10,158 nt of DNA from Comamonadaceae bacterium. GTDB lineage: Bacteria > Pseudomonadota > Gammaproteobacteria > Burkholderiales > Burkholderiaceae_C. Below the pieces are notes generated by a model. That model ran no database searches. It saw nothing but the letters and a program-made list of their open reading frames with translations, and was not told the origin of the DNA. Of this stretch, positions 1-5,263 are shown piece by piece (within the stretch, counting starts at the first letter, position 1; the number at the start of each line of letters is the position of its first letter). The stretch lies in the NCBI GenBank assembly GCA_947466165.1, contig CANIDW010000025.1:1-10158 (forward strand), read 5' to 3'. Position numbers and translations under genes: made by a program.

Positions 1-53
1 ACTTGAGCCGCGGCAAACGCGCGGCTTGAGCGCTGCCAAAAGCAGCACTTCGC

Positions 54-64
54 TGATATATAAT
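54..64 (+). promoter_or_regulatory. Promoter -10 region of the tRNA-Phe gene
   Basis: A perfect TATAAT (59-64) lies 9 bases upstream of the mature tRNA 5' end, in the context TGATATATAAT. The overlapping hexamer TATATA at 57-62 is preceded by TGA, an extended -10 arrangement. No good -35 hexamer is visible at 16-18 bases upstream. The bases between the -10 box and the tRNA are GC-rich (ctgcgg), as is common in stringently controlled stable-RNA promoters. Two small hairpins upstream, with arms 6-12/20-26 and 32-36/42-46, have no U-tract and are not assigned a role. Confidence 0.7.
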
Positions 65-73
65 CTGCGGCTT

Positions 74-149
74 GGCCCGGTAGCTCAGTCGGTAGAGCAG
101 AGGATTGAAAATCCTTGTGTCGGTGGTTCGATTCCGCCCCAGGCCACCA
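74..149 (+). tRNA. tRNA-Phe (anticodon GAA), CCA encoded
   Basis: The cloverleaf folds by hand. Acceptor arm is 74-80 with 139-145, D stem GCTC/GAGC is 83-86 with 95-98, and the anticodon stem is 100-104 with 112-116. The loop TTGAAAA carries anticodon GAA at 107-109. The T stem is 122-126 with 134-138 around the loop TTCGATT, the discriminator base is A146, and CCA is encoded at 147-149. The molecule decodes UUC/UUU. One oddity: the fifth acceptor pair is C78 opposite A141, a C-A mismatch, while the other six pairs are Watson-Crick. A T at 78 or a G at 141 would restore pairing. The identity is secure; only the functional effect of the mismatch is open. Confidence 0.96.
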
Positions 150-189
150 TCAAATTCCGGTCTTTTTTACTTCAAGAAAGCACTCTTCC

Positions 190-354
190 ATGACATCTAG
201 CACTAAAGCACTGAAAATTCTCACTCTGGTCCTCGCGAGTTTCATGGTTGCTGGCTGCAGCACCATGCAGAGCGCCTATGACGCAACTGTTGATTCAGCC
301 AAGTCGGTTGCCGGCACTGTGTCTGGCTGGGTGACGCCTGCCGAGAAAAAGTAA
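190..354 (+). CDS. Small lipoprotein (54 aa), entericidin-like in size
   Basis: The start ATG at 190 is chosen because the longer open frame begins inside the tRNA; a modest AAGAAAG at 174-180 can serve as ribosome site. Residues 1-22 form a lipoprotein signal: basic start, hydrophobic core LKILTLVLASFM, and lipobox V-A-G-C with the lipidated cysteine at residue 23. The mature part is only 32 residues, rich in Ala, Ser and Thr, and probably one amphipathic helix ending in PAEKK. Size and architecture recall entericidin-type lipoproteins, but I see no specific family match, so function is unknown. Residue 24 is Ser rather than Asp, which under the usual +2 rule would favour outer-membrane sorting. 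It lies 40 bases after the tRNA with no terminator between, so it may share the tRNA-Phe transcript, and it ends at the terminator at 369-405. Confidence 0.8.
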   Translation: MTSSTKALKILTLVLASFMVAGCSTMQSAYDATVDSAKSVAGTVSGWVTPAEKK

Positions 355-368
355 GTCACACGCCCCGA

Positions 369-405
369 AAAAAAGCCCGCTAGCGCAAAGCTCGCGGGCT
401 TTTTT
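369..405. terminator. Bidirectional intrinsic terminator
   Basis: A strong hairpin lies between the convergent lipoprotein and UDP-glucose dehydrogenase genes. The arms AAAAAAGCCCGC (369-380) and GCGGGCTTTTTT (394-405) pair over 12 bp, and a further inner AGC/GCT pairing (382-384 with 390-392) sits above a single mismatch. The GC core is followed by six T on the plus strand and seven T on the minus strand, so it can end transcription from both sides. Confidence 0.93.
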
Positions 406-424
406 GTGCCTGGCCGGCAGTGCT

Positions 425-1783
425 TTAGCGTGCTTCGTCGGCCTCTAGTGCTTGGGCGCGGACTGAGCGGCCGATACCGGTGTAGTCAAAGCCCAGCTCT
501 GCCATCATGCGCGGCTCGTACAAGTTGCGGCCGTCCATGATCACGGGCTGACGCAGCAGCTTGGTGAGCTGGGCAAAGTCAGGGCTGCGGAACTCGTGCC
601 ACTCGGTCACGACAATCAGCGCGTCAGAGCCCTCGGCCGCGGCCATGGGGTCTTTACAGAGTTCAAAGCCGGCTTGCTTTCCCCAGATGTCTGCTGCGCG
701 CTGCATGGCCACCGGGTCAAAGGCCCGCACCCTGGCGCCCCGGCCAAGCAGTTCATTGATCAGCTCCACGCTGGGCGCCTCTCGCATGTCGTCGGTGCCC
801 GGTTTGAAGGCCAGGCCCCAAACTGCAAACTGCATACCGGCAAGGTCTTCACCAAAGCGCTTGACGATGCGTCTGCCCAAGAGGCTGCGCTGACGGTCAT
901 TGACCGTTTGGGTGGCATTGATAATGCTTAATTCAAGGCCGGAGTCTTCTGCCATGTGGGCCAGCGCACGAACGTCTTTGGGAAAGCAGGAGCCGCCCCA
1001 GCCGCAGCCCGCGTAAAGAAAACTGGTGCCTATGCGCGAGTCGCTGCCGATGCCGACGCGAACCTGTTCAATGTCTGCGCCAACTTGCTCGGCCAGCATC
1101 GCCATTTCGTTCATGAAGCTGATACGGGTGGCCAGCATGGCATTGGCCACATACTTGGTGAGCTCTGCGCTGCGCACATCCATCATGATCAGGCGGTTGC
1201 GGTTGCGCAAAAAGGGGGCATACAGCGCCCGCATGAGCAGCGCAGCTTGTTCGTTGTCACAGCCGACAATCACCCGGTCCGGCCGCATGAAGTCTTCAAT
1301 CGCAACACCTTCTTTAAGAAACTCTGGGTTCGACACCACCGCGTAAGGCAGGGCCGTGCCGCGCTGGCTCAACACGCTGCCAATGGTCTCTCGCACCCTG
1401 TCTGCCGTGCCCACGGGCACAGTACTTTTGTTCACCACCACTTTGTAGTCGTGCATGTTCTCGCCGATGGTCTTTGCGACCTTGAGTACATGTTGCAGGT
1501 CGGCCGAGCCGTCTTCGGCCGCAGGCGTGCCCACTGCAATGAACAAGATCGTGCCGTGCTCTACAGCAGCGGCCACGTCATTGGTGAAAGTCAGACGACC
1601 GGCTGCTGCGTTGCGCTGAAGCATGGGCTCAAGCCCGGCTTCATGAATGGGCGATATACCGTTTTTCAAGTCGGCGACGCGTTTGGCATCGACATCGATG
1701 CACATCACGGTGTTGCCCATCTCAGACAGGCAGGCGGCGGTGACCAGGCCCACATAGCCGGCACCAAAAACGCTGATTTTCAT
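425..1783 (-). CDS. ugd: UDP-glucose 6-dehydrogenase
   Basis: Catalyses the NAD-dependent double oxidation of UDP-glucose to UDP-glucuronate in the cytoplasm, giving the donor for glucuronic-acid polysaccharides and glycolipids and the precursor of UDP-xylose and UDP-aminoarabinose. The 452 residues match the usual family length. The N-terminal Rossmann motif GAGYVG has glycines at 7, 9 and 12. The substrate-side motifs [10 protein letters not shown] (K119), NPEFLKEG (E154, K157) and K210/N214 in TKYVANAM are present. The catalytic cysteine is C266 in GGSCFPKD, and the C-terminal DGRNLY (417-422) is intact. AGGAA upstream of the ATG supports the start. The gene lies 78 bases downstream of the decarboxylase gene on the same strand, so co-transcription is possible. 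In this context it could feed the GT4 enzyme encoded further right, which is inference. Confidence 0.96.
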   Translation of the reverse strand: MKISVFGAGYVGLVTAACLSEMGNTVMCIDVDAKRVADLKNGISPIHEAGLEPMLQRNAAAGRLTFTNDVAAAVEHGTILFIAVGTPAAEDGSADLQHVLKVAKTIGENMHDYKVVVNKSTVPVGTADRVRETIGSVLSQRGTALPYAVVSNPEFLKEGVAIEDFMRPDRVIVGCDNEQAALLMRALYAPFLRNRNRLIMMDVRSAELTKYVANAMLATRISFMNEMAMLAEQVGADIEQVRVGIGSDSRIGTSFLYAGCGWGGSCFPKDVRALAHMAEDSGLELSIINATQTVNDRQRSLLGRRIVKRFGEDLAGMQFAVWGLAFKPGTDDMREAPSVELINELLGRGARVRAFDPVAMQRAADIWGKQAGFELCKDPMAAAEGSDALIVVTEWHEFRSPDFAQLTKLLRQPVIMDGRNLYEPRMMAELGFDYTGIGRSVRAQALEADEAR

Positions 1784-1818
1784 AAGTTTTTCCTGATTTT
1801 TTGAGTTTGATTCTTGCT

Positions 1819-1845
1819 ATCAGTCAGGCTGAATTATGGACTGAT
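1819..1845. repeat. 7-bp inverted repeat upstream of ugd
   Basis: ATCAGTC (1819-1825) and GACTGAT (1839-1845) are perfect inverted arms separated by 13 bases, giving a centre-to-centre distance of 20 bp, about two helical turns. There is no T-run, so it does not look like a terminator. It sits between the decarboxylase stop and the ugd start. It could be an operator or chance; I see no convincing -35/-10 pair next to it. Confidence 0.35.
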
Positions 1846-1861
1846 GTTCTTCCCGTTCATG

Positions 1862-2743
1862 TCATGGCTTGCTTAAAGCTTGCGGTAAATGTAATAAGGC
1901 CTGACCCATGCGCAGCGCCTCACCGGTTTGAATGCCTTGGCAAACTTTAAAGCCCGAAGGCGCAAACAAAATAATGGTCGAGCCATGCTCAAACCAGCCG
2001 AGCTCCTGCCCTTTGCTGAACCGGGCGGCGCAGGGGATTTCGTTGGCGCCGCGGTAGCGCAAATTCATCAGCACATCCAGAAAATGAAAGCGCATGCTGG
2101 CCACCAAGATGGCCGCTACAGGCACCAGCGCAATCGGATGACCTGTGGCACTCAAGCGGGTGCGCAACACCGCACGTTCATTGCGGCAAAACAATCGCTC
2201 AACTCTTTGCAGTGCAATCGGGTTGACGTTCCAGGTGTCGCCGCTGATGTACGTCACATGTTCCACCTGCAAGTCGTGCGGTGCGTGAAAGCGGTGGTAC
2301 ATGGCAGAGGTCAGGCGCAGGGTGACAAAACAACCGTCCTTGAAGTCGGACGTGTCCTGGCTGGGGCCAAACAGCTCGGCCAGCGAGTACGGAAAGCCCT
2401 TGGCTTGCATCACCATGCCATCTACCACCTGGCCGTAGGCGCCCACGATGGCATCGCAAGGGCTGCACAAGACCGCTGCATCTGCATCGACAGGGCGTGA
2501 GCCGGGCAGCAGCTCCCGGGTGAAGCACTCATGCAAGCTGCCAAAAGACTGTTTTTTGGCATCGCTCAAGTCCAGCGTCGTGAAAAGGCGCCAGATGCGA
2601 ATCGTCCAACGGGTCAGCAGCGGACTTTGGATTTGGCTGAACCAGCCCATGCAGCGCGTCAGAAAAATACGCGGCACACGGTTGGTGAGTAAAAAATTGA
2701 TGTCTTCCTGGAGAAAAAATTGACGGAAAAAATTCATTTTCAT
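1862..2743 (-). CDS. psd: Phosphatidylserine decarboxylase proenzyme, E. coli type
   Basis: Membrane-associated pyruvoyl enzyme that in known members converts phosphatidylserine to phosphatidylethanolamine. From the ATG at 2743 it has 293 residues. It aligns by eye along most of its length with E. coli Psd: VPRIFLTR near the start, the SPCDA block with the catalytic Asp97, MYHRFHAP with His150 and His153, the CRNERAVL segment, and ELGWFEHGSTIILFAP near the end. Self-cleavage is expected between Gly254 and Ser255, giving a 39-residue alpha chain whose Ser becomes the pyruvoyl group. Two motifs differ from the E. coli form: HGST instead of LGST, and CDA instead of ADG after the active-site region. 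The open frame extends upstream to an ATG at 2854, but that would overlap the divergent aminotransferase gene and add residues with no family counterpart. ATG 2743 or 2737 is more plausible, though neither has a strong ribosome site. The true substrate could be a related lipid. Confidence 0.88.
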   Translation of the reverse strand: MKMNFFRQFFLQEDINFLLTNRVPRIFLTRCMGWFSQIQSPLLTRWTIRIWRLFTTLDLSDAKKQSFGSLHECFTRELLPGSRPVDADAAVLCSPCDAIVGAYGQVVDGMVMQAKGFPYSLAELFGPSQDTSDFKDGCFVTLRLTSAMYHRFHAPHDLQVEHVTYISGDTWNVNPIALQRVERLFCRNERAVLRTRLSATGHPIALVPVAAILVASMRFHFLDVLMNLRYRGANEIPCAARFSKGQELGWFEHGSTIILFAPSGFKVCQGIQTGEALRMGQALLHLPQALSKP

Positions 2744-2782
2744 AAGACTGTCAACAAACTTGGTTAGGGTTGGATATTCATT

Positions 2783-2790
2783 AAAGGAGA
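2783..2790 (+). promoter_or_regulatory. Strong Shine-Dalgarno site fixing the aminotransferase start
   Basis: AAAGGAGA lies 3 bases before the ATG at 2794. It fixes the start of the aminotransferase gene and argues that the decarboxylase frame on the other strand does not really extend past about 2743. The 50-base gap 2744-2793 must hold the divergent promoters; I see no convincing -35/-10 pair in it. CTGTCAA at 2748-2754 resembles one Pho-box half-site, but its partner heptamer is poor. Confidence 0.75.
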
Positions 2791-2793
2791 CGT

Positions 2794-4440
2794 ATGAACG
2801 AAAGCATGGCATTTCCGCTGCTGGCACTCGGCGCTCTGGCCTGGGTATTTCCAAAAGCCAAGCAAAGACTTGAACTCTCGCGTGCCAAACACCGGTCTTT
2901 GGCCGGTCACTCGCGCATCGCCAAGCGCATTGCCGGTCTGCTGCCTGGCTACAACTACGACGAAACCGTGTTTTTCAACTCCGATGGCGCCAGCAGCGCC
3001 GTGGTGGAACGCCGTCGCGACGGGTTTTTTAAACTGGCAGCGCTCTACGCCGCGCGGTTCCCGCAAAGTGTTGCTATGACAGCCAGCGCCCGGGAGATCA
3101 TTTCGGACATGCAGTTCACAGGTCGCTACCGGGTGCCCTACCAATACAGTGATTTCCTGAGCCGGCACATCAAAAGCGGAAGCTTCGTCAAGGCTTCGCA
3201 AGGCGTCACAGTCACCGACCTGGACGACAACGTTTTTTATGACCTGACCGGCTCTTACGGCGTGAACCTCTTGGGTTACGACTTCTACAAGGCGAGCATC
3301 GAAGCCGGCCAGCAGACAGTCCAAGACCTCGGACCGGTACTCGGTGCTTACCATCCCTGCGTGCTGGAGAACGTGCAGCGCCTTAAAACCATCTCCGGTT
3401 TGGACGAAGTGTCTTTTCACATGTCCGGCACAGAGGCTGTGATGCAGGCCGTACGACTCGCCCGTTACCACACCAAGCGCAGCCATCTGGTGCGTTTCAG
3501 CGGTTCGTACCACGGCTGGTGGGAAGATGTTCAACCGGGGCCGGGCAATCCGCTGCCCCCGCGTGAAACGCACACACTCAAAGACATGGATGAGCGCAGC
3601 TTGCATGTGCTGCGCACCCGCAAAGACATTGCCTGCGTGTTGGTCAACCCCCTGCAAGCCCTGCACCCCAATTCGCCGGCCCCGGGCGACTCGTCCCTGG
3701 TCGACAGCAGCCGCAAAGTAGCCTATGACCGGGCGGCCTACACAGCTTGGCTCAAGCAGCTGCGTGAGGTTTGCACCGAACGCGGCATCGTCTTGATTTT
3801 TGACGAGGTATTTCTCGGTTTCAGGCTGGCACCTGGCGGCGCGCAAGCCTACTTTGGCGTGCAGGCCGACATGGTGACTTATGGAAAAACACTGGGTGGC
3901 GGCTTGCCAGTCGGTGTGGTGTGCGGCCGGTCGGCATACATGAAGCGTTTCCGCGAAGAGCGTCCCGGCGACATCTGCTTTGCCCGTGGTACTTTCAATG
4001 CCCACCCTTATGTGATGGGCGCCATGAAGGCATTTCTGGATGCGCAACAGACGCCTGAAATAGCGCGGCTTTATGAGGGGATTGATGAGCGCTGGGATGG
4101 CAGGGCCGATCAGCTCAACAGCATGTTGGCACAGCAGGGCTTGCCGGTTCGCGTGGCCAATATGTCGACGGTCTGGACGGTGCTTTACACCAGGCCATCG
4201 CGCTACAACTGGATGCTGCAGTTTTACCTGCGTGCGCATGGTCTGGCATTGAGCTGGGTTGGCAGTGGCCGTCTCATTTTCAGTTTGAACTACGGAGATG
4301 TGGAGTTTGCTGAAGTCGCCAAGCGCTTTACCCAGGCAGCCCAAGACATGCAAGATGCCGGTTGGTGGGATGGTCCTGAGCAAAGCAACCAGACCATTCG
4401 CAAAGGGATTTTCAAAGAGATGCTGCGCCAACCGCGCTGA
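2794..4440 (+). CDS. Class III PLP aminotransferase/aminomutase, probably membrane-anchored
   Basis: Fold-type I PLP enzyme related to glutamate-1-semialdehyde 2,1-aminomutase. Seen: SGTEAVMQAVRLAR (211-224) and GSYHG (237-241) for cofactor phosphate and ring, IFDEV with Asp337 for the pyridine nitrogen, Schiff-base Lys365 in TYGKTLGGG, and GTFNAHP (399-405) matching the GTLSGNP position of the aminomutase. At 548 residues it exceeds the roughly 430 of hemL products. The extra part is mainly an N-terminal region of about 105 residues that opens with a hydrophobic stretch (about 6-20) followed by basic residues, suggesting an inner-membrane anchor with the enzyme in the cytoplasm. The VEP(V) motif of the family reads VNP here (Asn285), a change near the active site. 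It is therefore unlikely to be the haem-pathway enzyme. Its position divergent from a lipid decarboxylase suggests an amino- or keto-lipid or lipid-precursor substrate; the actual substrate is unknown. Confidence 0.88.
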   Translation: MNESMAFPLLALGALAWVFPKAKQRLELSRAKHRSLAGHSRIAKRIAGLLPGYNYDETVFFNSDGASSAVVERRRDGFFKLAALYAARFPQSVAMTASAREIISDMQFTGRYRVPYQYSDFLSRHIKSGSFVKASQGVTVTDLDDNVFYDLTGSYGVNLLGYDFYKASIEAGQQTVQDLGPVLGAYHPCVLENVQRLKTISGLDEVSFHMSGTEAVMQAVRLARYHTKRSHLVRFSGSYHGWWEDVQPGPGNPLPPRETHTLKDMDERSLHVLRTRKDIACVLVNPLQALHPNSPAPGDSSLVDSSRKVAYDRAAYTAWLKQLREVCTERGIVLIFDEVFLGFRLAPGGAQAYFGVQADMVTYGKTLGGGLPVGVVCGRSAYMKRFREERPGDICFARGTFNAHPYVMGAMKAFLDAQQTPEIARLYEGIDERWDGRADQLNSMLAQQGLPVRVANMSTVWTVLYTRPSRYNWMLQFYLRAHGLALSWVGSGRLIFSLNYGDVEFAEVAKRFTQAAQDMQDAGWWDGPEQSNQTIRKGIFKEMLRQPR

Positions 4441-4445
4441 GGGGC

Positions 4446-4479
4446 TTGCCGGCAGGGCGTTTGAAGACTCTGCCGGCAA
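4446..4479. terminator. Hairpin between convergent genes, possible terminator
   Basis: TTGCCGGCAG (4446-4455) and CTGCCGGCAA (4470-4479) are perfect 10-bp inverted arms with a 14-base loop. They lie in the 54-base gap between the stop codons of the aminotransferase and the minus-strand membrane protein. There is no T-run on either side, so it is not a standard intrinsic terminator. It may act as an mRNA 3'-end stabiliser or aid factor-dependent termination. Confidence 0.55.
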
Positions 4480-4494
4480 ATCCATGTGGGCAGG

Positions 4495-5103
4495 TCAGTC
4501 GCGACGCACGTGTTCCATGGGGTCGATCATCTCGCCGCGCAGCAAAGCCAAAGGCGCCTTGTAGTAAAGCATGATGTCGTGAAAGGGGTCGGTGACAATT
4601 TTCAAGGCCCAGACCAAGCCGGTCATCAAGTCCTTTTGAACCCACAGTTGCAGCACCCGAAACAGCAGACCGGCCACACCCAGCGCCAGCCAGGACAGGC
4701 CGACGTCGTTGAGAAACTCCATCAAACCGTTGGCGGGAACAATCAAGCCGAAGAGTGAGGGCTCAAGCCAGAGCACCACAGGCATCAACGCCCAGATGGC
4801 CAGAAGCACAATTTTGCGGCGAATGTTGTAGCCGATCTTGATTTCCTCTTTGTGCTCGTCAGTGGCCTGGTTCACATGGTCATAGCCGCGGGGCTCAAAA
4901 AAGAAGTGACCCGCCTGGCGGCTTGTCATAGAAACTGTCCAGGCCAGCAGCGCAGCCCAGGCCGGGTTGACGAACAGCAGCGCATACGAAGTCACAAAAC
5001 TCAAGGCGCTGACCAGGTGCAGGCTCTGGTTGATGCGGCTGTGGTGGTAATAACGGTGGTCATCCCAGCGCTGGGTTTTCAATTCATCGAAAATTGCGGG
5101 CAT
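4495..5103 (-). CDS. Multipass membrane protein, Mpo1/DUF962-like (tentative)
   Basis: A 202-residue protein with a polar, His-rich N-terminus and about three hydrophobic stretches (roughly 31-58, 98-122 and 135-154). The pattern YYHHSRINQSLHL (18-30) followed by RQAGHFFFEPRG (62-73) resembles the conserved His/Asn and Q-x-GH-x3-E elements of the Mpo1/DUF962 family. Characterised members are iron-dependent enzymes of 2-hydroxy fatty acid alpha-oxidation. The C-terminal VTDPFHDIMLYYKAP (169-183) is distinctive but unknown to me. If the assignment is right, His20, His21, His29, His66 and Glu70 are candidate metal or active-site residues. GAGGT five bases before the ATG supports the start. The gene is divergent from the glycosyltransferase and carries a Pho-box-like promoter. 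The family call is from motif pattern only; it could be an unrelated four-helix membrane protein. Confidence 0.5.
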   Translation of the reverse strand: MPAIFDELKTQRWDDHRYYHHSRINQSLHLVSALSFVTSYALLFVNPAWAALLAWTVSMTSRQAGHFFFEPRGYDHVNQATDEHKEEIKIGYNIRRKIVLLAIWALMPVVLWLEPSLFGLIVPANGLMEFLNDVGLSWLALGVAGLLFRVLQLWVQKDLMTGLVWALKIVTDPFHDIMLYYKAPLALLRGEMIDPMEHVRRD

Positions 5104-5136
5104 AAGAACCTCAAAGAGTTTTCAAAAAGCAAGCCG

Positions 5137-5158
5137 CAATGCAATTTGATTTGCATTG
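5137..5158. repeat. Perfect 8-bp inverted repeat in the 5' leader
   Basis: CAATGCAA (5137-5144) and TTGCATTG (5151-5158) are perfect arms around TTTGAT. The repeat begins at about the transcription start predicted from the -10 box at 5166-5171, so it could be a repressor operator just downstream of the start or a 5'-terminal mRNA hairpin. There is no terminator-like T-run. It lies 34 bases upstream of the membrane protein start codon. Confidence 0.65.
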
Positions 5159-5165
5159 AGTCTTC

Positions 5166-5199
5166 AATTTAGTCTGCCAGCATGACATTTTCATGACGT
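5166..5199 (-). promoter_or_regulatory. Candidate Pho-box promoter for the membrane protein gene
   Basis: On the minus strand two 11-mers follow each other directly, ACGTCATGAAA and ATGTCATGCTG (together 5178-5199). Their heptamers match the Pho-box half-site CTGTCAT at 5 of 7 and 6 of 7 positions. A 6-base gap then leads to TAAATT (5166-5171), a 4-of-6 match to the -10 consensus. This is the geometry of the E. coli phoA promoter: two 11-bp repeats replacing the -35, 6 bases, then the -10. Predicted transcription starts near 5159. That PhoB binds here is inference. Confidence 0.55.
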
Positions 5200-5263
5200 G
5201 GTGGTTTCAATTTAAAAAAAGGCTTGTCACAAAATCGTTATCTACCGCCGGCAAGATTCGGGC

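Noticed and set aside
1..46. Two small hairpins upstream of the tRNA promoter as terminators of a preceding gene
   Set aside because: Neither is followed by a T-run, and the preceding gene is outside the window.
115..189. Upstream extension of the lipoprotein frame
   Set aside because: It starts inside the tRNA-Phe anticodon arm, and the signal peptide fits only the ATG at 190.
956..1804. A 282-codon plus-strand open frame opposite ugd
   Set aside because: It is a shadow of the dehydrogenase gene, whose catalytic motifs are all on the other strand.
2750..2755. TTGACA on the minus strand as a -35 box for psd
   Set aside because: It is a perfect hexamer but sits 6 bases before the proposed start codon, with no -10 at a usable distance upstream of any plausible start.
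2748..2781. Pho-box-like element before the aminotransferase (CTGTCAA plus CTTGGTT)
   Set aside because: The second half-site matches only 3 of 7 positions, and the implied RNA start would fall inside the Shine-Dalgarno site.
2764..4485. A 573-codon open frame on the minus strand opposite the aminotransferase, longer than the gene itself
   Set aside because: It has no recognisable motif and is the antisense of a gene with clear PLP-enzyme motifs and a strong ribosome site. Long antisense frames are common in GC-rich sequence.
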